Assembly (NCBI RefSeq): GCF_008017805.1
Contig: NZ_VRTT01000037.1
Coordinates: forward strand, 1 to 64,000
Length of the DNA: 64,000 nucleotides
Source of the DNA: Paenibacillus sp. N3.4
GTDB lineage: Bacteria; Bacillota; Bacilli; Paenibacillales; NBRC-103111
Direction: 5' to 3'
The notes under the pieces were generated by a model. That model searched no databases and had not been told where the DNA came from. It saw only the letters and a program-made list of their open reading frames with translations. Both the position numbers and the translations under genes were made by a program. Below are positions 53,049-62,964 of the stretch, piece after piece; the first letter of the stretch is position 1, and each line of letters begins with the position of its first letter.

Positions 53049-53780
53049 ATGACCGCTATGATCGAAGTTAGAAATTTAAAAAAATCGTTTGGAGACAACA
53101 TCGTCCTGCGCGATATTAGTACCGATATACAGAATCAAGAGGTTTTGGTGGTAATCGGACCTTCAGGCTCAGGGAAATCGACTTTTCTTCGTTGTCTGAA
53201 CCTGTTGGAGCAGCCGGACAGCGGGACTATCCTGATTGAAGGGAAGTCTATTATGGATCCGTCGAATAAAATTAATGAGATCCGCATGGAGCTCGGTATG
53301 GTATTTCAGCGGTTCCATTTGTTCCCTCACATGAAGGTCATTGATAACATCACTTTAGCTCCCATTCAAGTGAGGAAATGGCCGGTGGATAAAGCGCGTA
53401 AAAAAGCGCTGGAGCTTCTGGAAAAGGTAGGGCTTGCAGATAAAGCGGAAGCGATGCCGGACTCCCTATCAGGCGGGCAATCCCAACGGGTGGCTATCGC
53501 AAGAGCACTGGCGATGGAGCCTAAGATTATGCTGTTCGATGAGCCTACTTCTGCACTTGATCCCGAAATGGTTGGCGAAGTGCTGGCTGTGATGAAACAG
53601 TTGGCCAAAGAGGGAATGACGATGGTCGTCGTTACTCATGAAATGGGCTTTGCACGCGAGGTGGGAGATCGGGTGATGTTTATGGAGCAAGGTGTTATTG
53701 TGGAGCAAGGCACGCCTGAGCATATTTTTGAGCAGGCCAAACAAGAGCGGACAAAAGCCTTTTTATCTAAAGTACTTTAA
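53049..53780 (+). CDS. Polar amino acid ABC transporter ATP-binding protein
   Basis: 243 residues from ATG 53049. Walker [11 protein letters not shown]-loop [10 protein letters not shown] (Arg where most have Gln after FQ), signature [15 protein letters not shown], Walker [16 protein letters not shown]-loop VVTHEM. Completes the importer with 51527 and 52397. Confidence 0.95.
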   Translation: MTAMIEVRNLKKSFGDNIVLRDISTDIQNQEVLVVIGPSGSGKSTFLRCLNLLEQPDSGTILIEGKSIMDPSNKINEIRMELGMVFQRFHLFPHMKVIDNITLAPIQVRKWPVDKARKKALELLEKVGLADKAEAMPDSLSGGQSQRVAIARALAMEPKIMLFDEPTSALDPEMVGEVLAVMKQLAKEGMTMVVVTHEMGFAREVGDRVMFMEQGVIVEQGTPEHIFEQAKQERTKAFLSKVL

Positions 53781-53806
53781 TACACACTAGATTTTAACCA
53801 TAAAAG

Positions 53807-53839
53807 TAGAGGGGATCGCAGGCCGATGCTCTCTTTTTT
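53807..53839 (+). terminator. Intrinsic terminator of the amino acid importer
   Basis: AGAGGGGATCG pairs with CGATGCTCT (short internal asymmetry), followed by TTTTTT. Confidence 0.7.
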
Positions 53840-53903
53840 GTATCTTTTTTCCATGCTAGCTTTATAATGAAGATAACTAAGACATATAACTCGTAGGTGA
53901 CTT

Positions 53904-55664
53904 ATGCCATCGCTGCTCATTCATTTTTTAAACCGCTTTCAATTTCGTGTTTTCCTTTACTTGCTGCTTGTGATATCGATCCCTCTGCTTATTACCTTTT
54001 ATGTAGGGGATCAGATGAGCACGGCATATAAGGAAAAGGAACTCTTGCTCTCCGTAGATCAAAGGCATGATCAACTGCTTTTTGAAATCAATCAAGAGCT
54101 CCGTCATGCTTCAGAAGTGACACATCGGAATGTGGTTGATCGTGCCATTAACAGTTACGCTAAATGGAGAGCAACAGCGGAATCCAAAGAATATCAAGAA
54201 CTGAAAGCGTATGCCAATCAACTGCTGTATGAACAGACGATTCAAAATCGCTACGTAGAGCAAGTTTGTTTGATGTTGACCGGGACGAGTCGAACGCTAT
54301 GTTCCCAAAGCGGAGATGGGATGGCGGCCATGGAAACGAGCGTCAAAGGCCCTTATCGAAGCTTCGAGCCGGTGGGAACTGAGAATCGTACATTTAACGG
54401 CAGTTATATGCTCACTTATACGGAACCGATTATAGATATCACGAACAATCAAGAACTAGGGACTTTAACCATGTGGTTGAACATGAGCAAGCTATGGAAA
54501 TCCTTATCGATCATGCATCCATCGTTGTCCTATGTGTTGACAGCTTCGAACAAAACGGTCATTTTTCGATCTGGAGCCTATAACAGTACAGAAATTCAAG
54601 GCTTTGAGCGTGCAGATGTCCGCATGAATACGGAAGGCAAGGCGTTTCATTCTTTAAAATATATAGATATCCCAGGAGGCCATACATGGACTTCTTATTT
54701 CGAAGCTTCAATATCAAAGTCAGACTCCATTTTTCCACGTTATCGAACATGGGTGGCTGCTCTGTTTATTTTTGTTATCGTGCTTTCTTTGGGAAGCTCA
54801 TATCTTTTCAGTCATTATGTTTCGAAGCCTTTGAACATGCTGAAAGCGCTTATGAATCGAGCGGAGAGAGGAGATCTCAGGGCATATTGGACAGCCAAGA
54901 GCTCCGTGGCGTGGATGCAGCTTGGGGATAGCTACAATCAGATGCTGAATCGTGTGGAGGATTTGATCAAACAGGTCAAGAGAGAAGAATCCTTGAAGAA
55001 AGAAGCAGAGATGGAAGCGCTCCATTATCAACTGAATCCTCATTTTCTTTATAATACACTCAACACGATTAAGTGGGTTGCCAAAATACATAAAACCCCT
55101 CAAATTTCTGAAGTTGTAAGTGCATTAGTTCGTTTATTGCAAGCAAGCCTAGGGAAAAAGGGAGAGTTTATTACACTGCGCGAGGAAATAGGCTTAACCC
55201 GGGATTATATGGAGATTCAAAAGTTTCGCTATGGAGATCGTATTCAAATTGTCACAGAGCTAGATGAGCTAACGCTTGGTTGTTTGGTTCCCAGAATGCT
55301 TTTGCAGCCATTAGTGGAGAATGCCATTATTCATGGTATCGAACCTAGCAAAGGAGAGGGAATCATCACGATACGCACGTGGCTGGATAGAGACCTCTTA
55401 TTTTGCCAAGTGGATGACAATGGTGTAGGGATGCAAGTAGAGGAAGGCAGTTCGGGTTGGACGGCAATATCGATAGGTGGGGGGACCTCATCTGGGCCCA
55501 TACTTAGGGAACGAATGAGTGGGATCGGAATAACTCATATTCGCGAGAAGATCAAGCTGTACTATGGACCTGAATACAAAATGCATATTGGAAGTAAGCC
55601 GGGAGAAGGAACGACCATTCGGATGTCGCTCCCGATTCATCATGGTGAGGAGTGGGGCAAATGA
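53904..55664 (+). CDS. Sensor histidine kinase, YesM type
   Basis: 586 residues. Membrane segments at about 15-35 and 293-313 flank a large extracellular sensor, followed by HAMP (about 314-370). The His_kinase motif with phosphoacceptor is HYQLNPHFLYNTLNTIKW, and the HATPase has QPLVENAIIHGIEP and DDNGVGM. It overlaps the response regulator gene by four bases. Confidence 0.92.
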   Translation: MPSLLIHFLNRFQFRVFLYLLLVISIPLLITFYVGDQMSTAYKEKELLLSVDQRHDQLLFEINQELRHASEVTHRNVVDRAINSYAKWRATAESKEYQELKAYANQLLYEQTIQNRYVEQVCLMLTGTSRTLCSQSGDGMAAMETSVKGPYRSFEPVGTENRTFNGSYMLTYTEPIIDITNNQELGTLTMWLNMSKLWKSLSIMHPSLSYVLTASNKTVIFRSGAYNSTEIQGFERADVRMNTEGKAFHSLKYIDIPGGHTWTSYFEASISKSDSIFPRYRTWVAALFIFVIVLSLGSSYLFSHYVSKPLNMLKALMNRAERGDLRAYWTAKSSVAWMQLGDSYNQMLNRVEDLIKQVKREESLKKEAEMEALHYQLNPHFLYNTLNTIKWVAKIHKTPQISEVVSALVRLLQASLGKKGEFITLREEIGLTRDYMEIQKFRYGDRIQIVTELDELTLGCLVPRMLLQPLVENAIIHGIEPSKGEGIITIRTWLDRDLLFCQVDDNGVGMQVEEGSSGWTAISIGGGTSSGPILRERMSGIGITHIREKIKLYYGPEYKMHIGSKPGEGTTIRMSLPIHHGEEWGK

Positions 55665-57220
55665 ATGTGCTTGTCGTGGATGACGAACCCATTATTCGTT
55701 TAGGATTACGTACGTTGGTAGAGTGGGAAGAGCATGGCTTCACCTATATGGGGGATGCGGAAGATGGCATAGAGGCTTGCAAGCTTGTTGAGACATTGGA
55801 CATTGATATTGTCATAACCGACCTGATCATGCCGCGCATGGATGGTTTATCTCTCATTCGTAAGCTAAAAGATCGAGTGAAGCCAATGAGTATCATCGTG
55901 CTCAGTTGTATGGACGATTTTACTTATGTGAAGGAAGCGATGAAGCTTGGAGCCAAAGATTATATTCTCAAGCCCACGATGGAGCCCGAAACTTTGCTTG
56001 ATACACTGCAGGGTGTGAAACAGGAATTAGAGCTGCTGCGACATGAGCAATCGGCTCAGCAGAATTGGCAGCGCGAGCTAGCCTCTACCAAACAGACTCA
56101 GCTTTCTAATCGGCTGCAGGCCTATTTGCAGACGGGGCTTGGCGCGCAAGAGCTGGAGGCAGATTTATTCGGCAGCTACGCGGAAGTGCGCAGCGACTTG
56201 GGTGAAGGCAGCAGCTTAATCAGCCTGCTGCTGCACGCCGGCAGCGCCAGTGACTGGCGCTGGACCGGCTGCTTGGCGGCGCTGCCGCTCGCCGCCGACA
56301 GCGTGCTGCTGCTCGTTCCGGCAGCAGCGGAAGACGCCGCCGAAGCGAGCGGCGTCTATGCCGCAGCCGCGGCGCTTCAGCGCGCCGCGGAGGTCCGGCT
56401 CGCGCACGCGCCGGACTGGTTCGTCGGAGCCGGCAGGGTACTGAGCCGGCTCGCGCACGTGAAACCTGCCGCGGCGATGCACGCGCGGCAGCTTCAGGAG
56501 CGATTCTACGGCGAAAGCCGGAATCGCCTTGTGCTGCATGCGCCGGAGGCAGCCAGCATGCAAAGTCCATCGCTGCCGTACGAAGTTCGCAGCGATCTGC
56601 TTCGCTGTATCGCGCACGATAACAGCGAAGGGTACTTGCATCAGGCGGAGGCGCTATGCCGCATATTGAAAGAGCAGCGCCCAGAGAAGGAAAAGGTACT
56701 TTCCTTCATGCAGGAATTGCTGGCGCTGGCCGCTGGTTATGCTCGCGAACGCGGCTATCCCGCGATCGAACAGTACGAAGAACGCTTCGTTCATAGCCGG
56801 GCTATCTATGGCTGTAGTCGTTTGGATCAGGTGAGGGAGCTGCTTCTGCAAGCCTTGAACATGCTTTGTGAGAATCGATTTTCCCTAGGCAATGAGCATA
56901 TGCTTCGCTCCCAAAACGTGTTCATCCGCAAAGTTTTGGCTTATATGATGGAGCAGTATGCTTCTCCGATCAGTACGCTCGATATGGCAGCGCATGTCAA
57001 GCTAAGCCGCAGTTATTTAAGTGATTTGTACAGTAAAGAAATGGGAGAATCCCTGATTGAGACACTGACACGGATTCGAATGGAAGAAGCCAAGCGACGA
57101 TTGCGAGATGGCAATATGAAGGTTTACGAAGTGGCCGATGCTGTCGGGTTCCCCGATGCCAAAACGTTCGCCAAAACGTTTAAACGTATGATTGGCTGTT
57201 CGCCCAAAGAGTTTGTGTAG
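55661..57220 (+). CDS. Response regulator with AraC-type DNA-binding domain, YesN type
   Basis: 519 residues from ATG 55661. Receiver domain: VVDDEPIIRLGLRTLVEW, phosphoacceptor in DIVITDLIMPRMDG. C-terminal AraC domain (about 415-515: PISTLDMAAHVKLSRSYLSDLYSKEMGESL, VADAVGFPDAKTFAKTFKRMIGCSPKEF). The middle (about residues 155-305) is Ala-rich and coded by strikingly GC-rich DNA, unlike the rest of the gene. Likely controls the adjacent importer or the export operon downstream. Confidence 0.92.
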   Translation: MNVLVVDDEPIIRLGLRTLVEWEEHGFTYMGDAEDGIEACKLVETLDIDIVITDLIMPRMDGLSLIRKLKDRVKPMSIIVLSCMDDFTYVKEAMKLGAKDYILKPTMEPETLLDTLQGVKQELELLRHEQSAQQNWQRELASTKQTQLSNRLQAYLQTGLGAQELEADLFGSYAEVRSDLGEGSSLISLLLHAGSASDWRWTGCLAALPLAADSVLLLVPAAAEDAAEASGVYAAAAALQRAAEVRLAHAPDWFVGAGRVLSRLAHVKPAAAMHARQLQERFYGESRNRLVLHAPEAASMQSPSLPYEVRSDLLRCIAHDNSEGYLHQAEALCRILKEQRPEKEKVLSFMQELLALAAGYARERGYPAIEQYEERFVHSRAIYGCSRLDQVRELLLQALNMLCENRFSLGNEHMLRSQNVFIRKVLAYMMEQYASPISTLDMAAHVKLSRSYLSDLYSKEMGESLIETLTRIRMEEAKRRLRDGNMKVYEVADAVGFPDAKTFAKTFKRMIGCSPKEFV

Positions 57221-57240
57221 TGCTTCTAAAAGATCGAACA

Positions 57241-57278
57241 AATAGACACCTTTTCCAACAAAGGCGGTCTATTTTTTT
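57241..57278 (+). terminator. Intrinsic terminator after the two-component pair
   Basis: AATAGACACCTTT pairs with AAAGGCGGTCTATT, followed by T run. Confidence 0.88.
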
Positions 57279-57338
57279 ATGGGATAAAGTTTTACATTTA
57301 GATATAGTTGCATTTCCATAATTAGGAGGAAAGATGAG

Positions 57339-58043
57339 ATGCTCTCGTTTCAGAGGAATGAAATCCAAGTGCCGATGGTGCAAGCCATTGGGGTCACACG
57401 CGTATTTGGGAAAGGCTCGGGAGCGGTTCATGCTTTGCGCGGAGCTGATTTATCAATCCCGAGAGGTAGATTGGTTGCGCTGCGCGGGCGTTCCGGGTCG
57501 GGAAAGACAACGCTGCTCAATATTCTAGGTGCCTTGGATCACCCTTCGGAGGGAGCCGTTTATTTGGAAGGCATAGAGATCAGCAGTTTATCGGAAACCA
57601 AACGCAATGAGATAAGGCGAAAGCAGATTGGACTGATTTTTCAATCTTTTGCCTTGGTCCCCTATATGTCGGCTTATGAAAATGTAGAATTCGGCTTGCG
57701 AATCTCCGGTATTCATCCTAATCACTACCAAGTTTTGGCGGAAGAGGCGCTGGATTTTGTGGGTTTAAAGCCAAGAATGAAGCATCGTCCTTATGAGCTC
57801 TCAGGTGGCGAGCAGCAGCGGGTGGCAATTGCCAGAGCCATTGCCCACAAGCCCAAGCTGATCTTGGCAGATGAACCAACGGCTGAGTTGGACAGCCGAA
57901 TGGGTCTGCAAGTACTAAAGTTGTTCAAGGATTTGGTGCAGGAGGGTATGACCATTATTTTGACCACACATGATCTGGCCATTATGGAAATTGTAGATGA
58001 AGTGTATGCATTGGAGGATGGTACCATTGTCGATGAAGGTTAA
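57339..58043 (+). CDS. ABC transporter ATP-binding protein, MacB/LolD type
   Basis: 234 residues, AGGAGGAAAG upstream. Walker A GRSGSGKTT, Q-loop FQSFALVPYM, signature [15 protein letters not shown], Walker B LILADEPTAELDS, H-loop TTHD. Size and motifs match ATPases that drive FtsX-type permeases. First gene of a four-gene export operon. Confidence 0.92.
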   Translation: MLSFQRNEIQVPMVQAIGVTRVFGKGSGAVHALRGADLSIPRGRLVALRGRSGSGKTTLLNILGALDHPSEGAVYLEGIEISSLSETKRNEIRRKQIGLIFQSFALVPYMSAYENVEFGLRISGIHPNHYQVLAEEALDFVGLKPRMKHRPYELSGGEQQRVAIARAIAHKPKLILADEPTAELDSRMGLQVLKLFKDLVQEGMTIILTTHDLAIMEIVDEVYALEDGTIVDEG

Positions 58044-59067
58044 TAAGCATGCTGTCCGGCTCATTCTGATAACGGGCGCTACGTTACTGCTAGCGGGCTG
58101 CACACTGCTGCCCAAAGAAGAAGAGGCACTAAAACCCCCGTTAATCAAGCCTGTGAAAGAAAACTTCGAACTCTACGAGGTGAAAAAAGGGAACATTACG
58201 AGGAAAGTGAATGTGTCAGGGACATTTAGGTCCAGTCGAACAACGAATTACTACTACAAAGAATCAGGACAAAGATTAGCAGCGTTGAAAGTTAAGCTTG
58301 GGGATACGGTTAAGCCAGGAGATATACTGGCTGAATTGGAAGTAGGGGACATTGAAACCCGATTAGCCATTCAAAAGTTAAATGTAGAAAAAGCACAAAT
58401 TGCGAGCATGCAGGCGCAGCAAGCTGATCCTGGCCAAGAGCTGACGCTTCGAATAAAAAAGATTGATATTGAAGCAGCACAGCTTCAACTTTCTGCGCTT
58501 CAAACCCAATTGGAGAAGACGAAGCTGAAAGCAGCAACCGGGGGTGTCGTCACTTATGTGACAGAAGCGAAGCAGGGAAGTTTGATCGATGCTTTTCAGT
58601 CGCTTGTCACGTTATCTGACCCGACAGAGGTACAGCTGGTCTATGAATCAGGTGATATCAATTCGTTATTCGGCATTGAGGTCGGCATGAAAGTCGAAGT
58701 CAAGCTGAATAACTCAGCAACTATCATTGAGGGTAAAGTTCTGCAAACGCCCTCAAGCGCTCCTTCTACGGATAATAAAGCGCAAGCCGAGAGAAATACC
58801 AAGACGATCATCGTTGGAGTTCCCAAGGAAACCGAAGGCGCCCAAATCGGGGCGTATGGCGATATGACCATCATTGTAGAGAAGCGGGATAATGTCATTA
58901 TCATTCCGAGATCAGGGCTGCGCAGCTATTTAGGCAGAGATTACGTACAAGTATTGAACGGTGAAAGCCGCAAGGAAATCGATGTTGAAAAAGGACTTGT
59001 CACGCCGACGGAAGTGGAAATTCGAACTGGGCTAAATGAGGGCCAGCATGTTATTTTAAATAACTAG
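58033..59067 (+). CDS. HlyD/MacA-like adaptor lipoprotein
   Basis: 344 residues from ATG 58033, overlapping the ATPase gene. Lipobox LLAGC (Cys20). Biotinyl-lipoyl-like hairpin with a long coiled coil (about 85-155: DTVKPGDILAELEVGDIETRL, KAQIASMQAQQADPG, ALQTQLEKTKLKAATGGVV), then a beta-barrel domain and a C-terminal membrane-proximal part (RSGLRSYLGRDYVQVLNG). Bridges the exported substrate and the FtsX-type permease outside the membrane. Confidence 0.9.
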   Translation: MKVNKHAVRLILITGATLLLAGCTLLPKEEEALKPPLIKPVKENFELYEVKKGNITRKVNVSGTFRSSRTTNYYYKESGQRLAALKVKLGDTVKPGDILAELEVGDIETRLAIQKLNVEKAQIASMQAQQADPGQELTLRIKKIDIEAAQLQLSALQTQLEKTKLKAATGGVVTYVTEAKQGSLIDAFQSLVTLSDPTEVQLVYESGDINSLFGIEVGMKVEVKLNNSATIIEGKVLQTPSSAPSTDNKAQAERNTKTIIVGVPKETEGAQIGAYGDMTIIVEKRDNVIIIPRSGLRSYLGRDYVQVLNGESRKEIDVEKGLVTPTEVEIRTGLNEGQHVILNN

Positions 59068-59077
59068 GAGGATTGCA

Positions 59078-61969
59078 ATGGCATTATTCTTGATGATTCT
59101 CCGTAAAATGGTCAAAAACCGTTGGTTAGAATTGAGTTTATTAATGGGGCTCATTATTTCTGTAGCCCTTGCTAGCTCAATGCCCATTTATACCCATGCC
59201 ATTTTACAGCGGATGCTGATTAAAGATTTAGACGTTTTGCAAATGGACACGAAGAGTTACCCCGGACAAGTGTATACGTATGCCTTTTTAGGGGATCCGG
59301 GATCGGATAAAGGTGGAGGGAAGCGTGCCCAGGAAGCCGATGCTTTTATGGCGGAACAAAGCAAGCTGTTTGGCATACCTATCCTTTTTTCAACGATTAC
59401 CCGAACGACAATGAATTATGATCTTATCCCCAGCGATCCAACGAAAATAGATCTCAAAGTTAGACGTTCTGCGGATTTGAGCGCCATATCAGATTTGGAA
59501 AAGCATATTCGTCTTGTAGATGGGGTTGTGCCAGCTGCAGAGCCGGTGAATGGCGTGTATGAGGCTTATGTCTTTCCAGAGCTGCTGGGTAACCTAAAGT
59601 TGGTTCTAGGCAATGAATTTACAATAGTGAATAAGGACCCGCAGAAAAGCATTCGCATCAAGCCTGTGGCTGTCATTGATCGCAAAGATCTTGGTGATCT
59701 GTATTGGAACAATAATGCCAATGATTTACGTTCCAAATTTTTTATTCCTTTTGATTTATTTGAGAAAGATTTTACCAAAAGCAGCGGTATGTTTTCGTAT
59801 TGGAATTTCATCTTGGATTATCATCAGATCAAGCTCGAAGGGCTCCCATCTTTTACGAATACGAATACGCAGATTGATCAATATCTTGCCAGTCATTTTG
59901 AGACGTATACGCTTAAAAATGCAGCGATGACTACACTCAAGCTCTACGATGAGAAAGAGAAAAAACTAAGAATTATGCTATGGTCACTCAATGTACCTGT
60001 TAGTCTTTTACTGGGTTTCTATTTATTCATGGTTGCGAATTTGATTACTGAAAGACAGAAAACAGAAATCGCTGTCCTTCGGAGCCGAGGAGCAAGTCGC
60101 CTTCAAATCTTGCTTGGCTATTTGCTGGAAGGTCTGTTACTGGGGGGAATTGCCTTTCTTATTGGCCCTTTCATAGGTTTACAATTAACAAAACTACTGG
60201 GAGCTTCGGATGGCTTTCTGTCATTTGTACAGCGCTCTGCGATGGAAGTTAAGCTGAATAAAGAAGCCTATCAATATGCATTGATTGCTGTCATCGCCTC
60301 AGTTTGTATGACACTGATTCCGGCAATACTCGCAACTCGCGTTACGATTGTTGGCCATAAACAAACGATGGCGAGGAAGAATAAGCTTTCTTTCGCTCAT
60401 AAAATGTTTCTTGATGTGCTCTTGCTGGCCGTATCCATGTATTTATGGCAAAGCTTTCATCGACGTATGAACGATTTGGTTGCCTTGGGTCTCGATTCCA
60501 TGGATATGAAAGTGGATCCGCTCTTTTTCCTTGTACCGGCATTATTTATTTTTGCTATGGGGTTGTTTCTGCTGAGGGTTTATCCTTGGGTCATTCGATT
60601 CATTTATATCCTTGGCCGGAAGTGGTGGCCCCCGTATTTGTATTCCACGCTACTTGAAGTAGGAAGATCAACAACGCAGTATCAATTTATTATGCTGTTC
60701 ATTATTATGACGCTTGCGACTGGCATATTCAGCGCAAGTGCAGCACGTACAATGAATCAAAATGTGGAAGAGAAGATTCGCTATAAAAACGGCGCAGATG
60801 TTGTTTTGCAAACGAAATGGGAGAATGATGCGCCACCGCCGCAAATGGAGCCTCCTTCAGCTGTTTCCGATGCCTCAAAAGACTCTTCTGTTCCCAAGCG
60901 TGTGCAATATACGGAGCCTCCATTTCTCCCATTCACACAGCTGTCTGGTGTTGAGGCAGCGGCTCGAGTGTTTATGAAGAAAGGGGCGCAGCTCACACTA
61001 GGCAAAGATTCGAAAAAAATAGTCTTAATGGGCATCGATACCGATGAATTCGGCCAAACTGCATGGCTGCGTGAGCATTTACTGGACCATCATTTTAATG
61101 ACTATTTAAATTTGCTTGCGGTAAATGAGAAGGCTGTGCTTATTTCAAAGTCCATCGCAGAGGAAACAGGTGTTAAGGTCGGCGATGTTGTGAATGTCGG
61201 GTGGGATGGTGTTGAAGGCGGGACCTGTATCGTTTACGGAATTATTGATTATTGGCCCAGTTGGAATCCCAATCCGGTTTTGGTTGCAGCCACTAACGGA
61301 GCGGGGAATACATCAGGTGCTGTAAAACCAAGTAAAGTGGATGCACCGAAGCTGGTCATTGGGCATTTGTCCTATATCCAAAATAATATGGCTGTAGAGC
61401 CTTATGATGTTTGGTTGAAGCTAAAACCGGAAACAACCAGTCAAGCGTTATATGACGCTCTGGAGCTTAAGCACATGTCGATCATCAGTTTAGTTGATAC
61501 GAAGCAGATGTTGGTTCGTTCTAAAAATGACCCCTTCCAGCTAGCAGTCAATGGTGTAATGACACTAGGTTTTTTAATCGCTGTCGGCATAAGCTTTATG
61601 GGCTTTCTCCTCTATTGGATACTTTCTTTATCTGGGCGTATTCTTCAATTCGGTGTCCTTCGTGCCATGGGCATTTCCTTCGGCCAGTTGATTGGCATGT
61701 TGACTGCCGAACAATTATTGACCTCGGGTGCAGCTGTGTTGATAGGTGTTATGACGGGAAATACGGCTAGTCGCTTGTTCGTGCCGTTGTTCCAGTTGTC
61801 ATTTGACTCATCCAGCCAAGTACCGCCGTTTCAAGTGAGCTTCGATCCGAGAGATCAGATTCATTTGTACCTCATTGTCCTCGTGATGATAGGGACGGGT
61901 CTTCTACTGCTCGGCACGATGCTGTCCAGAATTAAGATCCATCAAGCCGTTAAGCTTGGGGAGGATTAA
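59078..61969 (+). CDS. FtsX-like ABC transporter permease
   Basis: 963 residues, AGGAGG upstream. An N-terminal membrane segment (about 18-40), a large extracellular domain, three membrane segments with the FtsX pattern (about 305-430: TEIAVLRSRGASRLQILLGYLLEGLLLGG), a second extracellular domain, and a second FtsX trio at the C terminus (FGVLRAMGISFGQLIGMLTAEQLLTSG). This duplicated layout is usual for large FtsX-type exporters in Gram-positives. Probably exports a lipid, peptide or antibiotic. Confidence 0.92.
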   Translation: MALFLMILRKMVKNRWLELSLLMGLIISVALASSMPIYTHAILQRMLIKDLDVLQMDTKSYPGQVYTYAFLGDPGSDKGGGKRAQEADAFMAEQSKLFGIPILFSTITRTTMNYDLIPSDPTKIDLKVRRSADLSAISDLEKHIRLVDGVVPAAEPVNGVYEAYVFPELLGNLKLVLGNEFTIVNKDPQKSIRIKPVAVIDRKDLGDLYWNNNANDLRSKFFIPFDLFEKDFTKSSGMFSYWNFILDYHQIKLEGLPSFTNTNTQIDQYLASHFETYTLKNAAMTTLKLYDEKEKKLRIMLWSLNVPVSLLLGFYLFMVANLITERQKTEIAVLRSRGASRLQILLGYLLEGLLLGGIAFLIGPFIGLQLTKLLGASDGFLSFVQRSAMEVKLNKEAYQYALIAVIASVCMTLIPAILATRVTIVGHKQTMARKNKLSFAHKMFLDVLLLAVSMYLWQSFHRRMNDLVALGLDSMDMKVDPLFFLVPALFIFAMGLFLLRVYPWVIRFIYILGRKWWPPYLYSTLLEVGRSTTQYQFIMLFIIMTLATGIFSASAARTMNQNVEEKIRYKNGADVVLQTKWENDAPPPQMEPPSAVSDASKDSSVPKRVQYTEPPFLPFTQLSGVEAAARVFMKKGAQLTLGKDSKKIVLMGIDTDEFGQTAWLREHLLDHHFNDYLNLLAVNEKAVLISKSIAEETGVKVGDVVNVGWDGVEGGTCIVYGIIDYWPSWNPNPVLVAATNGAGNTSGAVKPSKVDAPKLVIGHLSYIQNNMAVEPYDVWLKLKPETTSQALYDALELKHMSIISLVDTKQMLVRSKNDPFQLAVNGVMTLGFLIAVGISFMGFLLYWILSLSGRILQFGVLRAMGISFGQLIGMLTAEQLLTSGAAVLIGVMTGNTASRLFVPLFQLSFDSSSQVPPFQVSFDPRDQIHLYLIVLVMIGTGLLLLGTMLSRIKIHQAVKLGED

Positions 61970-61971
61970 AG

Positions 61972-62853
61972 ATGATTCATTGTGAGAATTTAGTCAAAAT
62001 TTATAAGGCGGCTGACATTGAAGTGGTAGCCTTGCAGGGGCTAGACCTCCATATTGATGAGGGAGAGCTAATGGCCATAATCGGCAATAGCGGGAGCGGG
62101 AAATCAACGCTGTTGAATATGCTCGGCGGGTTGGATCGGCCTTCAGCAGGTAACCTTCATGTAGATGGGAAGGATCTGCTCAAATTTAAGGAATCTGATT
62201 TAGTCAAGTATAAGAGAGAAACTGTAGGCTTCGTATGGCAAAATAATGCTCGTAATCTGATTCCGTATTTGACTGCGCAAGAAAATGTGGAGCTGCCTAT
62301 ACTGCTTCAGGGACGGCGTAAACGCCATCGCGCTTTAGATTTACTGGAAGCCGTCGGTTTGAGCCATCGGAGAAAAAATAGGCTCAATGAGCTTTCAGGC
62401 GGGGAGCAGCAGAGGGTGGCTATCGCCATCGCGCTTGCCAACCAACCTAGGCTTCTGCTGGCTGATGAACCTACGGGATCTGTGGATACGAAGATGGCAA
62501 ATCAAATTCTCGATTTGTTCCGTGAACTGAACCGCAATTTGGGTTTAACCGTTGTGATTGTCACACATGACCCTCATCTTGCGAAAAAGGTAGACCGTGT
62601 GGTAGCGATTCGAGACGGTAAAACCTCATCGGAAATTTTGCGCCGTAAATCGTATCAGGAAGAATTGTTGGAGCTGGAACAGGGTATCTTCACTATCCAG
62701 GAAGAATCGCATGTTGAATATGCTGTCGTTGACAAGGCAGGCCGATTGCAGATTCCCGCTAATTATCTGGAATCCATTGGCGCATCGAGCTCGAATAAAG
62801 TGCGAGTTACGATGGAGGATGGACGTATAGTTCTGCTTCCGCCCGACAAATAA
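61972..62853 (+). CDS. ABC transporter ATP-binding protein with AbrB-like C-terminal domain
   Basis: 293 residues. ATPase part (1-225): Walker A GNSGSGKST, Q-loop WQNNARNLIPYL, signature LSGGEQQRVAIAIAL, Walker B LLLADEPTGSVDT, H-loop VTHD. Residues about 245-290 add EYAVVDKAGRLQIPANYLES and KVRVTMEDGRIVLLPP, the pattern of a SpoVT/AbrB swapped-hairpin domain. Such a fusion could give the transporter a dimerisation or DNA-binding role. Second ATPase of the operon with 57339. Confidence 0.9.
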   Translation: MIHCENLVKIYKAADIEVVALQGLDLHIDEGELMAIIGNSGSGKSTLLNMLGGLDRPSAGNLHVDGKDLLKFKESDLVKYKRETVGFVWQNNARNLIPYLTAQENVELPILLQGRRKRHRALDLLEAVGLSHRRKNRLNELSGGEQQRVAIAIALANQPRLLLADEPTGSVDTKMANQILDLFRELNRNLGLTVVIVTHDPHLAKKVDRVVAIRDGKTSSEILRRKSYQEELLELEQGIFTIQEESHVEYAVVDKAGRLQIPANYLESIGASSSNKVRVTMEDGRIVLLPPDK

Positions 62854-62854
62854 A

Positions 62855-62895
62855 AAGAGCCTGCTCTGAAGGATGATTCGGAGCAGGCTTGTTTG
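62855..62895. terminator. Bidirectional terminator
   Basis: AGCCTGCTCTGAA pairs with TTCGGAGCAGGCT; A-rich before and T-rich after, so it can serve both the exporter operon and the convergent namA gene. Confidence 0.85.
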
Positions 62896-62964
62896 TTGGT
62901 CTGATAACGATAGGACTGGCTCATGAGCAGGACATGGCTTGAGTGGAAGTTTTTGTGGAACCAA

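Noticed and set aside
56216-56641. Arg/Pro/Ala-rich frames opposite the response regulator
   Set aside because: They arise from the GC-rich patch, where stop codons are scarce, and cover only that patch.
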